64,000 nt of DNA from assembly GCA_046331175.1 (NCBI GenBank), contig JAXLRI010000003.1, positions 62,001 to 126,000 of the forward strand. Reading direction: 5' to 3'. The DNA is from JAWKIW01 sp046331175. Lineage in GTDB: Bacteria > Actinomycetota > Acidimicrobiia > Acidimicrobiales > Acidimicrobilacustridaceae. Position 1 is the first letter of the stretch. Every line of letters begins with the position of its first letter. The position numbers were made by a program, and so were the translations under genes. Shown one piece after another: positions 16,513 to 24,193 of this stretch. The notes beneath the pieces were generated by a model. It saw only the letters and a program-made list of their open reading frames with translations, did not search any database and was not told where the DNA came from.

Positions 16513-16550
16513 ACTGTAGAACGGATCTGTATTGGGTACAAGCCTGTTCT
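16513..16550 (-). promoter_or_regulatory. Promoter and overlapping inverted repeat upstream of the TetR-HHE operon
   Basis: On the minus strand, -35 TTGTAC (16536-16541) and -10 TACAGT (16513-16518) are 17 nt apart, 7 nt before the GTG. An imperfect inverted repeat (AGAAC at 16518-16522 and GTTCT at 16546-16550, with further matches TGT/ACA inside) covers the spacer, so a bound TetR dimer would block RNA polymerase. Confidence 0.6.
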
Positions 16551-16613
16551 TCTGAAATGGCGGTGGCGCACGGACCCGGGCGCCACCGGCCCGAGCGGGG
16601 GAAGAATGGGCCC

Positions 16614-17435
16614 ATGAGCGCAACCGAGGGGATCGCGGGGACGGTCGAGACGGGCCGGGTCGGGGTGGCCGACGGCATCGAGCTGGCCTGGACGGCCCGA
16701 GGGGAGGGGCCGCCACTGCTGCTCGTCCACGGGTTCACCGGGAGCCAGGCCGACTGGGAGGGCGTGGTCGACGACCTCGCCGCCGTCGGTCGGCGCGTGA
16801 TCACCGTCGACCAGCGGGGCCACGGGTTCAGCTCGCACGCGACCGGCGAGGCCGACTACACGTTCGACGCCCTCGTCGCCGACCTGGCTGCCTTCGTGGA
16901 TCGGCTGGGCCTCGACGGCATCGACCTGCTCGGCCACTCGATGGGCGGCATGGTGGTCATGCGCTACGCGCTCGGCCACCAGGACCGTCTTGCTTCGCTC
17001 GTGCTCATGGACACCGCCGGCGAGCCGCCCAAGGGCGTGCCCATGGAGGACTTCTTCCGGGCCGGCATCGACATGGTGCGGTCCGGTGGCATGGAGGCCA
17101 TCGCCGCCGTGATGGGGCCGATGACCCCCGAGGAGGACCGCGACCGCGCCATGACGGGGTTGCAGGCCATGGATCCGAACGCCTTCGTCGGGTTGGCCGA
17201 GCAGCTGATCGACCACCCGAGCGCCCTCGGGCGACTCGCCGATCTCCGCGTGCCCACCACCGTCATCGTGGGCGAGCACGACCTCCCGTTGCGGGCGGCG
17301 TCCGACGACCTCGCCGCAGCGGTGCCCGGCGCCGAGCTGGTCGTCATCCCCGACGCCGTGCACTCGCCCCAGATCGAGAACCGGGATGCCTGGCTCGAGG
17401 CCATGCGCGCCCACCTGGCCGCGGCCGCCCGGTGA
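16614..17435 (+). CDS. Alpha/beta-fold hydrolase
   Basis: A 273-residue hydrolase with the classic triad: nucleophile S109 in LLGHSMGG, an acid Asp in VIVGEHDLPL and His in DAVHSPQIEN. Oxyanion motif LLLVHGFTGS at residues 35-44. No signal peptide. ATG 16614 is preceded by AAGAAT ending 6 nt upstream. Likely an esterase or C-C hydrolase of a catabolic route; substrate unknown. Divergent from the TetR-HHE operon. Confidence 0.88.
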   Translation: MSATEGIAGTVETGRVGVADGIELAWTARGEGPPLLLVHGFTGSQADWEGVVDDLAAVGRRVITVDQRGHGFSSHATGEADYTFDALVADLAAFVDRLGLDGIDLLGHSMGGMVVMRYALGHQDRLASLVLMDTAGEPPKGVPMEDFFRAGIDMVRSGGMEAIAAVMGPMTPEEDRDRAMTGLQAMDPNAFVGLAEQLIDHPSALGRLADLRVPTTVIVGEHDLPLRAASDDLAAAVPGAELVVIPDAVHSPQIENRDAWLEAMRAHLAAAAR

Positions 17436-17511
17436 CCAGCCGGTGCCCGAGGTCGCGGGACCTCCTCGTCTGTCCCTGTTGCTGCAGGTCGGGCTGGCGT
17501 AGGTTGGGGCC

Positions 17512-17898
17512 ATGATCACCGCCGTCCACTCGCTGATCTACTCCGACGACCCCGACGCCACCCGGGCCTTCCTTCGCGACGTCTTGGGATGGGACCACGT
17601 CGAGCACCGCGAGTCGGGCGACGGGTGGCTCATCTTCAAGACCGGGCCGAGCGAGCTCGGCGTGCACCCGACCGCCGGCGAGTGGCAGGGCGAGCGGTAC
17701 GAGCAGCCCCGCCACCACCTGCTCTCGCTCATGTGCGACGACCTCGACGCCACCATCGACGACCTGCGGGGCCGCGGCGCCACGTTCTCGAGCGAGCCGG
17801 TGGTGCAGGGCTTCGGGCGGACGATCCTGCTCGACGTGCCCGGGGCCGACCCCCTGATGCTGTACGAGCCGTCCCACCCGACGGCCTTCGACCGCTGA
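17512..17898 (+). CDS. VOC (glyoxalase/dioxygenase superfamily) protein
   Basis: A 128-residue single vicinal-oxygen-chelate domain: starts MITAVHSLIYSDDPDATRAF and has the paired beta-alpha-beta-beta-beta modules with HHLLSLMCDDLDATIDDL. Function in the family ranges from metal-dependent isomerases to antibiotic binding; not assignable. TAGGTT ends 6 nt before ATG 17512, so leaderless. Followed 6 nt later by a YCII-VOC fusion, probably the same operon. Confidence 0.85.
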   Translation: MITAVHSLIYSDDPDATRAFLRDVLGWDHVEHRESGDGWLIFKTGPSELGVHPTAGEWQGERYEQPRHHLLSLMCDDLDATIDDLRGRGATFSSEPVVQGFGRTILLDVPGADPLMLYEPSHPTAFDR

Positions 17899-17904
17899 TC
17901 CGTC

Positions 17905-18594
17905 GTGCGCTACCTCGTCCGCTACGAGTCCGGTCCTGACTTCGATCGGGCCGCGGCCGTCGAGCACTTCCCGGCTCACCGGGCGTGGTGGGCGAGCTTC
18001 GTCGCCGACGGCACGCTGGTGGGCATCGGCCCCTTCGAGGACCCCGCCGAGGGGGCGCTGTCCGTGTTCGCCACGAGGGAGGCGGCCGAGGCCTTCGTGG
18101 CGGGCGATCCCTTCGTCACCGAGGAGGTGGTCGCCCGCTGGTCGATCACCGGCTGGCAGGACGCGCTGGCACCGTCACCCGACGCCGCACCGGCGTCGCC
18201 GTCGATGACGGCCTCGACGCCGGTGTCGGCCGGCGTGCGGTTCGATCGGGTCGCCCCGGTGGTCCCCGTGCTCGAGCTCGACGCCGCGCTGCAGCGCTAC
18301 GCCGACCTCGGCTTCGACGTGCACGCCGACGAGGGGCCCGACCGCTATGGGTTCGCCGACCGGGGCGGGGTGTCGCTGCACCTGACGGAGTGGGACCAGC
18401 ACGACCCGAAGCGCACTGCGGCCCAGGTGTACCTCTACGTCGACGACGCCGACGCCCTGCACGCCGAGTGGCGGGCCAGCGGCGTGCCCGGTCGCCTGAC
18501 CGACCCGACCGACACGCCCTACGGCCTGCGCGAGTTCGCCTTCGTCGACGACGACGGCACGCTGCACCGCGTCGGCAGCCCGCTGGCGCCCTGA
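17905..18594 (+). CDS. YCII domain - VOC domain fusion protein
   Basis: A 229-residue protein. Residues 1-88 are a YciI-like dimeric alpha/beta barrel (YLVRYESGPDFDRA, EHFPAHRAWW, GPFEDPAEGALSVFATREA). Residues 110-229 are a bleomycin-resistance-type VOC domain (FDRVAPVVPVLELDAALQRY, VSLHLTEW, VYLYVDDADALHAEW). A Pro/Ser/Ala linker separates them. GTG start 6 nt after the upstream VOC gene. The joint architecture suggests a small-molecule binding or modifying enzyme; reaction unknown. Confidence 0.83.
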   Translation: MRYLVRYESGPDFDRAAAVEHFPAHRAWWASFVADGTLVGIGPFEDPAEGALSVFATREAAEAFVAGDPFVTEEVVARWSITGWQDALAPSPDAAPASPSMTASTPVSAGVRFDRVAPVVPVLELDAALQRYADLGFDVHADEGPDRYGFADRGGVSLHLTEWDQHDPKRTAAQVYLYVDDADALHAEWRASGVPGRLTDPTDTPYGLREFAFVDDDGTLHRVGSPLAP

Positions 18595-18626
18595 GGCGAG
18601 ACGGGCGGGGCGCGGGTGTGCGTCGG

Positions 18627-18661
18627 GCCCGGGTCCGAGCGCTGGCGTCGCCGGACCGGGC
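18627..18661. terminator. Imperfect GC-rich hairpin between convergent genes
   Basis: GCCCGGGTCC (18627-18636) pairs with GGACCGGGC (18653-18661) with one bulged G. It lies between the YCII-VOC stop and the convergent GNAT stop. Confidence 0.4.
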
Positions 18662-18678
18662 GGCGGCGCGGCCCCTGC

Positions 18679-19242
18679 TCAGCCGACCTCGGCGCCGTCC
18701 GCGTACGGCGAGCCGGGGGAGGCCTCGTCGAGCGCCAGGCCCATGACGACCGCGTCCCACAGCTGCCCGTCGGCCCGGCGGTAGTGGCGGACGAGCCGGC
18801 CCTCCTCGACGAAGCCCCGCGAGCGGTACAGCGCCAGCGCGCGGGCGTTGTGGGGCCACACCTCGAGGGCGACCTTGTGGGCCCCGAGGTCGCGGGCGGC
18901 GGCGACGAGCTCGTCGAGCAGCACGGTGCCGATGCCCCGCCCGCGCCAGCCCGTGGCCAGGGCCATGCCGAGCTGGGCCACGCCGTAGCCGGCGACGTCC
19001 ACCGACCCGGTCCCGACGATCGTCCCACCGGGGGCGACCACCACGAGCGATCGGCGGGCCGGCGCGTCGAGGCCGACCCGCATCGCCTCGCGCCGGGCCG
19101 TCCAGTCGATGCCGGCCTCGGTGCCGACCCATCGCCCCTCGCCGGCGACGGCTCGGAACATGGCGAGGGCGTCGTCGAGGTCGGCCTCGGTCATCGCCCG
19201 CACCTCGACGGCGGGCGTCGGCTCGGCGGGGCCGCTGGTCAT
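18679..19242 (-). CDS. GNAT-family N-acetyltransferase
   Basis: A 187-residue acetyltransferase. Motif A is LATGWRGRGIGTVLLDELVA (Q/RxxGxG/A type acetyl-CoA loop RGRGIG); motif B is ALALYRSRGFVEEG. The start at 19242 (MTSGPAEPTP) has CAGACT ending 6 nt upstream; in-frame residues further upstream are not family-like. Acceptor substrate unknown. Monocistronic, divergent from the RidA-like gene. Confidence 0.86.
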   Translation of the reverse strand: MTSGPAEPTPAVEVRAMTEADLDDALAMFRAVAGEGRWVGTEAGIDWTARREAMRVGLDAPARRSLVVVAPGGTIVGTGSVDVAGYGVAQLGMALATGWRGRGIGTVLLDELVAAARDLGAHKVALEVWPHNARALALYRSRGFVEEGRLVRHYRRADGQLWDAVVMGLALDEASPGSPYADGAEVG

Positions 19243-19345
19243 GCCGGGAGTCTGGTCCACCCGAGGTGCTCGCCTCCGCGGGATTCCGCCCGGCTCCCGC
19301 CCGTGGTCCGCGGCGGCCGGCCGGCGTGGCTGCCATGATCGAGCC

Positions 19346-19828
19346 GTGCGCGACGGTGACGGCGAGGTGGAGCGGCGGCTGGCCGAGCTCGGCATCGAGC
19401 TGCCGCCCGCGCATCCCCCGCACGGCGTCATCGAGCCGGTGGTCGAGCACGGCGGGTTGGCCGTGCTGAGCGGGGCCCTGCCCCGCGACCTGCAGGGCGA
19501 CCTCGTCCACCCCGGGGTCGTCGGCGAGGACGTCACGGTGGAGGAGGGGCGCGAGGCGGCCCGATGGGCCGCCCTCAACTGCCTCGCCACCCTGCGCGCC
19601 GCCTACGGGACGCTCGACGCGATCGACGCCGTGTTCCGGTTGCGCGGCATCGTCACCTGCCGAGCCGACTTCACCGGGCAGGCCGAGGTGGTCGACGGCG
19701 CCACCGAGGTGCTCCACGACGTGTTCGGCGATCGTGGGCGCGGTGCCCGGTCGGCCATCGGTGGCTCGGCTCCACGAGGCGCGTGCATCGAGCTGGAGCT
19801 CGAGGTCCGGTTGCGACCCGATCGGTAG
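19346..19828 (+). CDS. RidA/YjgF/L-PSP family protein
   Basis: A 160-residue member of the RidA superfamily with the extended form seen in actinobacteria: GLAVLSGALPRDLQGDLVHP, EEGREAARWAALNCLATLRA, TCRADFTGQAEVVDGATEVL and ARSAIGGSAPRGACIELELE. The classic RidA Arg in the final strand region appears replaced (GSAPRGACIEL), so imine deaminase activity is uncertain. GTG 19346 follows CATGAT by 6 nt. Upstream of the cupin gene with 38 nt between. Confidence 0.83.
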   Translation: MRDGDGEVERRLAELGIELPPAHPPHGVIEPVVEHGGLAVLSGALPRDLQGDLVHPGVVGEDVTVEEGREAARWAALNCLATLRAAYGTLDAIDAVFRLRGIVTCRADFTGQAEVVDGATEVLHDVFGDRGRGARSAIGGSAPRGACIELELEVRLRPDR

Positions 19829-19866
19829 GCTGCCGTCGTCCCGCCGGTGGCAGGAGGGGGTCCGCC

Positions 19867-20256
19867 ATGACCATGGATGTCCGGTCGATCGAGGACGTCG
19901 AGCCCAAGGTCGAGCACAACGGCACGGTGCCCGTGTGGTGGCTCGTGTCGCCCCGCGAGATGTTCGACATCACCAAGGGCGGGCACCTCGAGCTGGTGAG
20001 CGAGTTCGAGGTGGCCGGCGGCGGGCTGGTCGACCCCCACCACCACCCGACGCACGAGTTCTACTACGTGACCTCCGGGCGGGGGATCATGACGATCGAG
20101 GGCGAGGAGCGCGAGATCCGCCAGGGCGACCTGGTGCACATCCCGCCCGACGCGGTGCACAGCCTGCGGCCGGTCAGCGACCACGCGCCCATCCACTGCT
20201 TCTGCTTCGCGGTGGGCACCCCCGACGCCGACGCCGTCGACTACACCGAGCACTGA
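19867..20256 (+). CDS. Cupin-domain protein
   Basis: A 129-residue single cupin. Metal ligands are visible in DPHHHPTHEFYYVTSGRG (His-His-His...Glu) and in the second motif DAVHSLRP. Probably a metal-dependent binding or dioxygenase-type protein. Start ATG 19867 has AGGAGGGGG upstream. It follows the RidA-like gene on the same strand. Ligand unknown. Confidence 0.87.
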   Translation: MTMDVRSIEDVEPKVEHNGTVPVWWLVSPREMFDITKGGHLELVSEFEVAGGGLVDPHHHPTHEFYYVTSGRGIMTIEGEEREIRQGDLVHIPPDAVHSLRPVSDHAPIHCFCFAVGTPDADAVDYTEH

Positions 20257-20333
20257 ACCCGGCGGCGGCGCCGTCGTCGGGCACCGAGGGGGTCGAGCAC
20301 CGACGGGGCGGGCGGGGCGCGACGGTCCCCCGC

Positions 20334-21089
20334 TCAGGCGGTGGTGCCGAGGCTGCGGACCGCCGCCACCACGGCATCGTCGTCGAGCTCGATGGAGCCG
20401 TCGGCGTCGGTGACCAGCCAGGTCGCCCCATCGGGGCGCCGCTCGGCCGTCCCTGCGCCCGCGTCGCGCGGGCCGTCCGGGTCGCCGGTCCCGCTCGTGC
20501 GCGCTGCGGTGTCGATCCGGCGGCCGCCGAACGCCGCGGCCAGGCGGCTCGTGCCCACCGCCAGGAGGTCGGCGGCCCACGCGTCGTCGAGCCAGCGGTG
20601 GCGGGGGTGCCACTGCACGCCGCGGTCCTCGAGCGAGAGGATCTCGTTGTCGTCGGGCCAGCGGTGGCCCTGCAGGTTGGCGACCCGGACCGATCCCCGC
20701 CGCACGCTGGCCGCCCAGTGCCACACGCCCTCGTCGAGCTGGATGCCCTCGCCGACGTCGGCGACGAACGCGGTGGCCGCGTCGCGGCCCTCGTCGGTGC
20801 GCGGGTCGCTGCCCGCGGGGGCGAGCACCACCACGATCGGCCCGTCGATGGGCGTGAGGGCCTGGGTCTGGTCGTGGTGGCGGGCCAGCCAGCCGCACGC
20901 CGGCACGCCGTCGGGGTTCACCTCGAGGATGATCGACGGCATCGGCTCCTGGCCCCGGTGGAAGCGGGCGACGACGCGGCGCGCGGCATCGTCGTCGTCG
21001 TGGCCGAGCACCCGGCCGAAGGGGGCGAACGCCTCGTCGGTGACCCGCACCGCCGGGAGCTGGTGGATGTGCACCGGCGGCCCGCTCAC
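20334..21089 (-). CDS. allA: Ureidoglycolate lyase (AllA) family protein
   Basis: A 251-residue protein whose first about 165 residues match AllA: FAPFGRVLGHDDDDAARRVV, PSIILEVNPDGVPACGWLAR, VVVLAPAGSDP, QLDEGVWHWAASVRR. AllA splits ureidoglycolate to glyoxylate and urea. The C-terminal tail (about 85 residues) is not part of the core family. GTG 21089 overlaps the stop of the RraA-like gene (GTGA), so the two are coupled. No other allantoin genes are near, so a different ureido or hydroxy-acid substrate is possible. Confidence 0.75.
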   Translation of the reverse strand: MSGPPVHIHQLPAVRVTDEAFAPFGRVLGHDDDDAARRVVARFHRGQEPMPSIILEVNPDGVPACGWLARHHDQTQALTPIDGPIVVVLAPAGSDPRTDEGRDAATAFVADVGEGIQLDEGVWHWAASVRRGSVRVANLQGHRWPDDNEILSLEDRGVQWHPRHRWLDDAWAADLLAVGTSRLAAAFGGRRIDTAARTSGTGDPDGPRDAGAGTAERRPDGATWLVTDADGSIELDDDAVVAAVRSLGTTA

Positions 21090-21706
21090 GTGCCGGGGTC
21101 GATGAGGGTCGGGTCGAGGCCGAGCAGCTCGACCGTGGTGGCGCCGGCCCGGAGGCGTCCGAAGATCTCGTCCTCGGCCGCGGCGCGAGCGCGCCCGGCG
21201 GCCAGCACGGCGTCGACCTGCTCGCCGGGGACCACGACCACGCCGTCGGCGTCGCCGACCACCCAGTCGCCCGGCGCGACGGTGGCGTCGCCCACCTGCA
21301 CCGTCACGCCCGTGGCGCCGGGCTTCGCCTTGGTCGCGCCCGGCAGCGCCAGGCCGGTCGAGAAGGCCGGGAACCCGTGGGCGGCCAGCGCGGCGACGTC
21401 GCGCACGCACCCGTCGATCACCAGGCCGACGATGCCGCGGGCCTCGGCGGCGGTGGTGAGCACCTCGCCCCAGTAGCCCAGGTCGTGGACCCCGCCGACG
21501 TCGGCCACCAGCACGCTGCCGGCCGGTGCCCGGGTGACCCCGACGTGCACGGCGAGGTTGTCGCCGGGCGTGCACCGGACGGGGAAGGCGGGCCCGGCGA
21601 CGGTGGCACCGGGCCACGCCGGAGCGATCCGCCGGTGCATCCGGCGGGCCCCGCTCTCGCCCAGGGTGGCGGCCCCGAGGGCCACGAGGTCGGCGGCGGT
21701 CGTCAC
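21086..21706 (-). CDS. RraA-like protein (HMG/CHA aldolase family)
   Basis: A 206-residue member of the RraA / 4-hydroxy-4-methyl-2-oxoglutarate aldolase family: NLAVHVGVTRAPAGSVLVAD, YWGEVLTTAAEARGIVGLVI with DGCVRD (catalytic Arg/Asp region) and GDWVVGDADGVVVVP. May cleave pyruvate-type aldols or bind a regulator; the former suits its coupling to the AllA-like gene. GTG 21706 follows TACGGT by 8 nt (leaderless type). Confidence 0.85.
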   Translation of the reverse strand: MTTAADLVALGAATLGESGARRMHRRIAPAWPGATVAGPAFPVRCTPGDNLAVHVGVTRAPAGSVLVADVGGVHDLGYWGEVLTTAAEARGIVGLVIDGCVRDVAALAAHGFPAFSTGLALPGATKAKPGATGVTVQVGDATVAPGDWVVGDADGVVVVPGEQVDAVLAAGRARAAAEDEIFGRLRAGATTVELLGLDPTLIDPGT

Positions 21707-21775
21707 GGCCGCGAACCGTAGCGGTCGATGCCCGGCCCCGCCCGGGGCCTCGGACGCGACGCGGGGCGGCGCCGT

Positions 21776-22831
21776 TCACGGCCAGCGGGTGCTGGTGAGG
21801 GCGAGCACGACGGCGGCGGCCAGCAGCGCCGGCACGGCGACGGGGGCGACGGTCCGGACCTGGTCGAGCCAGCCGATGCACACCCCCTCGTCGCGTGCGA
21901 CGCGCCGCCACAGCAGGTTGGCGAGCGCGGCGACGGGGACGAGGGCGGCACCGGTGTTCACCCCGGCCAGCCACGCCCAGAGCCCCGGCGTCATCGTGCT
22001 GCTCGTGGGGAGGGCCACCAGCAGCGCCGGCAGGTTGTTGGCGACGTTGGCGGCCGCCGCCCCGCCGAGCACGGTGGCGCCGAGGGCGACCGGGCCCGAG
22101 CCCGAGAGCACCGACTCGAGGGCATCCGGCGGCACGAGCAGCGCCACCGCCGTGGCGAGGGCGGCGACGCCGATGGCCGTGGCCAGCGGGACGTCGCGCC
22201 ACGGGACCCGTCGCACGACGGCCACGAGCGCCATGTCGGCGACCACCGCGACGACCCAGGGGGCGACGCCCCAGCGGGGCCCCACGACGAACCCGGCGAG
22301 GAGCACGCCGACGACGATGCCGCCGACGCGCAGAGCCCGCGCGTCGGGCGGCGGGCCGCCGGCGACGGTGAGGGTCCGGGGGTACCGGCGGCGGTAGGCG
22401 AGCCAGCCGGCGACGCACGCGGCCGCGCTCGCCGGGCCGAGGTGGCCGACCACGTCGAGGGTGCCGAGCCCGAAGCGGTCGGCGGCGATCAGCGTGGTGA
22501 GGTTCGACACCGGGAGCAGGCTCGAGGCCAGGCTGGCCAGCAGCAGGGCCACCAGCGCCAGGGGCAGCGGGTCGGCGCCGGCCCGACGGGCGAGGCGAAC
22601 GTACAGCGGGGTGAGCAGCACGACCGTCGTGTCGAGGTTCAGCACCGCTGTCGTCGCCGCGGCCAGCCACCACAGGGCGGCCACCGGGACGGGGTTCCAC
22701 CGGCGCTCGATCGAGGCCGCCAGCGCGTCGAAGAACCCGAGGGCGTCGAGCAGCGAGGCGAGGGGCACCCCCGCGCAGAGGAACAGCAGCGCCGGCGCCA
22801 TCGCCCGCACGCCGTCCACCGCTTGCTGCAC
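21776..22831 (-). CDS. ArsB/NhaD-type arsenite efflux permease
   Basis: A 351-residue membrane protein with 10 or more helices. LDTTVVLLTPLYVRLARRAG and SNLTTLIA are typical of the ArsB/NhaD ion-transporter superfamily, as is the second-half repeat AANVANNLPALLVALPTSST. Shorter than the about 430-residue E. coli ArsB. GTG 22831 is chosen; ATG 22801 is possible. Divergent from an ArsR-ArsC fusion across an ArsR operator, which makes arsenite export the best reading. It expels the arsenite formed by the fused reductase. Confidence 0.83.
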   Translation of the reverse strand: MQQAVDGVRAMAPALLFLCAGVPLASLLDALGFFDALAASIERRWNPVPVAALWWLAAATTAVLNLDTTVVLLTPLYVRLARRAGADPLPLALVALLLASLASSLLPVSNLTTLIAADRFGLGTLDVVGHLGPASAAACVAGWLAYRRRYPRTLTVAGGPPPDARALRVGGIVVGVLLAGFVVGPRWGVAPWVVAVVADMALVAVVRRVPWRDVPLATAIGVAALATAVALLVPPDALESVLSGSGPVALGATVLGGAAAANVANNLPALLVALPTSSTMTPGLWAWLAGVNTGAALVPVAALANLLWRRVARDEGVCIGWLDQVRTVAPVAVPALLAAAVVLALTSTRWP

Positions 22832-22887
22832 GACCCCGCCACCTACCCGGCCGTCGACGCTGCCGGACCCGTCGGCGGGTGGCAAAC

Positions 22888-22912
22888 ACATCAAATGAGG
22901 TTGATGTACTGT
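22888..22912 (+). promoter_or_regulatory. ArsR operator and -10 box in the arsB/arsRC divergent promoter
   Basis: ACATCAA-N6-TTGATGT (22888-22907) is a perfect palindrome with the ATCAA-N6-TTGAT core used by ArsR/SmtB repressors. It abuts the -10-like TACTGT (22907-22912), which ends 6 nt before the GTG of the fusion gene. Occupancy would shut off both arms; metalloid binding would release it (family knowledge). Confidence 0.75.
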
Positions 22913-22918
22913 CGCCTC

Positions 22919-23692
22919 GTGGCCGTGCTCGACCTCCCGCCCGCGATCCTGCCCCTGCTGGCCGAGCCGCGGCGGTGGCGGCTGTTGCTGGAGCTGGCGG
23001 CCGGCGACCGGCGGGTGGGCGAGCTGGTCGCCCGCACCGGCGATCCCCAGAACCTGGTCTCGTACCACCTGCGCGCCCTGCGGGATGCCGGGCTGGTCTC
23101 CAGCCGGCGCAGCTCGTTCGACGGCCGCGACACCTACTACCGGGCCCACGTGGAACGGATCGGTGCCGCGCTCGGGTCGGTCGGCGCCACGCTCGATCCC
23201 GCGCTGGTGACGACGCCCTCGCCGCCGGTCGTAGCTCGACGCCGTCCCTCGCCCCGGGTGCTGTTCCTCTGCACGGGGAACAGCGCTCGCTCCCAGATCG
23301 CCGAGGCCCTCACCGTCGACCTGTCTGGCGGCGCCGTCCACGCGTCCAGCGCCGGCAGCCACCCCAAGCCGCTGCACCCCAACGCGGTCCGCGTGCTCGC
23401 CGAACGGGGGATCGACATCTCGCACCGACGGTCGAAGCACCTCGACCGGTTCGTCGGCACGAGGTTCGACCACGTCGTCACGCTGTGCGACAAGGTCCGC
23501 GAGGTCTGCCCCGAGCTCCCCGGGCAGCCCACCACGGCCCACTGGAGCACCGCCGACCCTGCTCTCACCGGCGCCACCGACGACGAGACGTACCCGGCGT
23601 TCGTGGCACTGGCCGACGACCTCGAGGTCCGCGTCCACCACCTGCTCGCCCGCATCGCCACCCGAGAGGAAGGCCACCGCCATGGTCGATGA
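22919..23692 (+). CDS. ArsR repressor - arsenate reductase (ArsC, LMW-PTP type) fusion
   Basis: A 257-residue two-domain protein. Residues 5-90 are an ArsR winged helix (LLAEPRRWRLLLELAAG, DPQNLVSYHLRALRDAGLV). Residues 112-250 are a low-molecular-weight phosphatase-type arsenate reductase with the loop C118-TGNSA-R124. C190 and C197 sit exactly 72 and 79 residues after C118, the same spacing as Cys10/82/89 of the thioredoxin-coupled S. aureus ArsC; HWSTADPA supplies the acid Asp. GTG 22919 is leaderless-type; ATGs at 22895 and 22904 would lie inside the operator. One protein thus senses and reduces. Confidence 0.9.
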   Translation: MAVLDLPPAILPLLAEPRRWRLLLELAAGDRRVGELVARTGDPQNLVSYHLRALRDAGLVSSRRSSFDGRDTYYRAHVERIGAALGSVGATLDPALVTTPSPPVVARRRPSPRVLFLCTGNSARSQIAEALTVDLSGGAVHASSAGSHPKPLHPNAVRVLAERGIDISHRRSKHLDRFVGTRFDHVVTLCDKVREVCPELPGQPTTAHWSTADPALTGATDDETYPAFVALADDLEVRVHHLLARIATREEGHRHGR

Positions 23693-24077
23693 GCCCACCG
23701 TCCACGTTCGCTACCTCGTCGACGACGTCGCCGCGTCCGTCGACTTCTACACGACCCACTTCGGGTTCACCGTGCACACCAGCTTCCCGCCGGCCTTCGC
23801 CGACGTCGTGCGGGGGAACCTGCGCCTGCTGCTCAGCGGTCCGACCAGCTCGGCGGGCCGGGCGATGGCCGACGGCGAGGTGCCCCACGCCGGGGGGTGG
23901 AACCGCATCCACCTCCACACCGACGACATCGAGGCCGACGTCGCCCGCCTGCGCGAGGCCGGCGTGCCGTTCCGCAACGAGGCGGTCAGCGGGCCGGGCG
24001 GCACGCAGATCCTGGCCGTGGACCCGTCGGGCAACCTCGTCGAGCTGTTCCAGCCCGCCGCGCCGCCTGCGTCTTGA
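23682..24077 (+). CDS. VOC-family protein in the arsenic operon
   Basis: A 131-residue single VOC domain (VRYLVDDVAASVDFYTTHFG, NRIHLHTDDIEADVARL, DPSGNLVELFQP). Start ATG 23682 lies inside the arsRC fusion, 11 bp before its stop, so translation is coupled. It has no cysteine at all, so it is not the C-As lyase ArsI, which needs a Cys pair. It could still handle an organoarsenical or an unrelated ligand. Confidence 0.82.
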   Translation: MVDEPTVHVRYLVDDVAASVDFYTTHFGFTVHTSFPPAFADVVRGNLRLLLSGPTSSAGRAMADGEVPHAGGWNRIHLHTDDIEADVARLREAGVPFRNEAVSGPGGTQILAVDPSGNLVELFQPAAPPAS

Positions 24078-24193
24078 GCGCTGCCGCGCCGACCGCCGTG
24101 GGCGGCCCGGGCGGGCGCCGGGGAGTCGAGCACGATCGGCAGAATTGTGGCAGTCTGTGTGTCACTAGTTGTCGACGAGCAGGAGGCCCCGAC

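Noticed and set aside
20257..20333. Terminator between the cupin and AllA genes
   Set aside because: Only short, poorly matched GC stems could be drawn.
23682..24077. ArsI C-As lyase
   Set aside because: The protein has no cysteine, whereas ArsI requires a Cys pair for organoarsenical binding.
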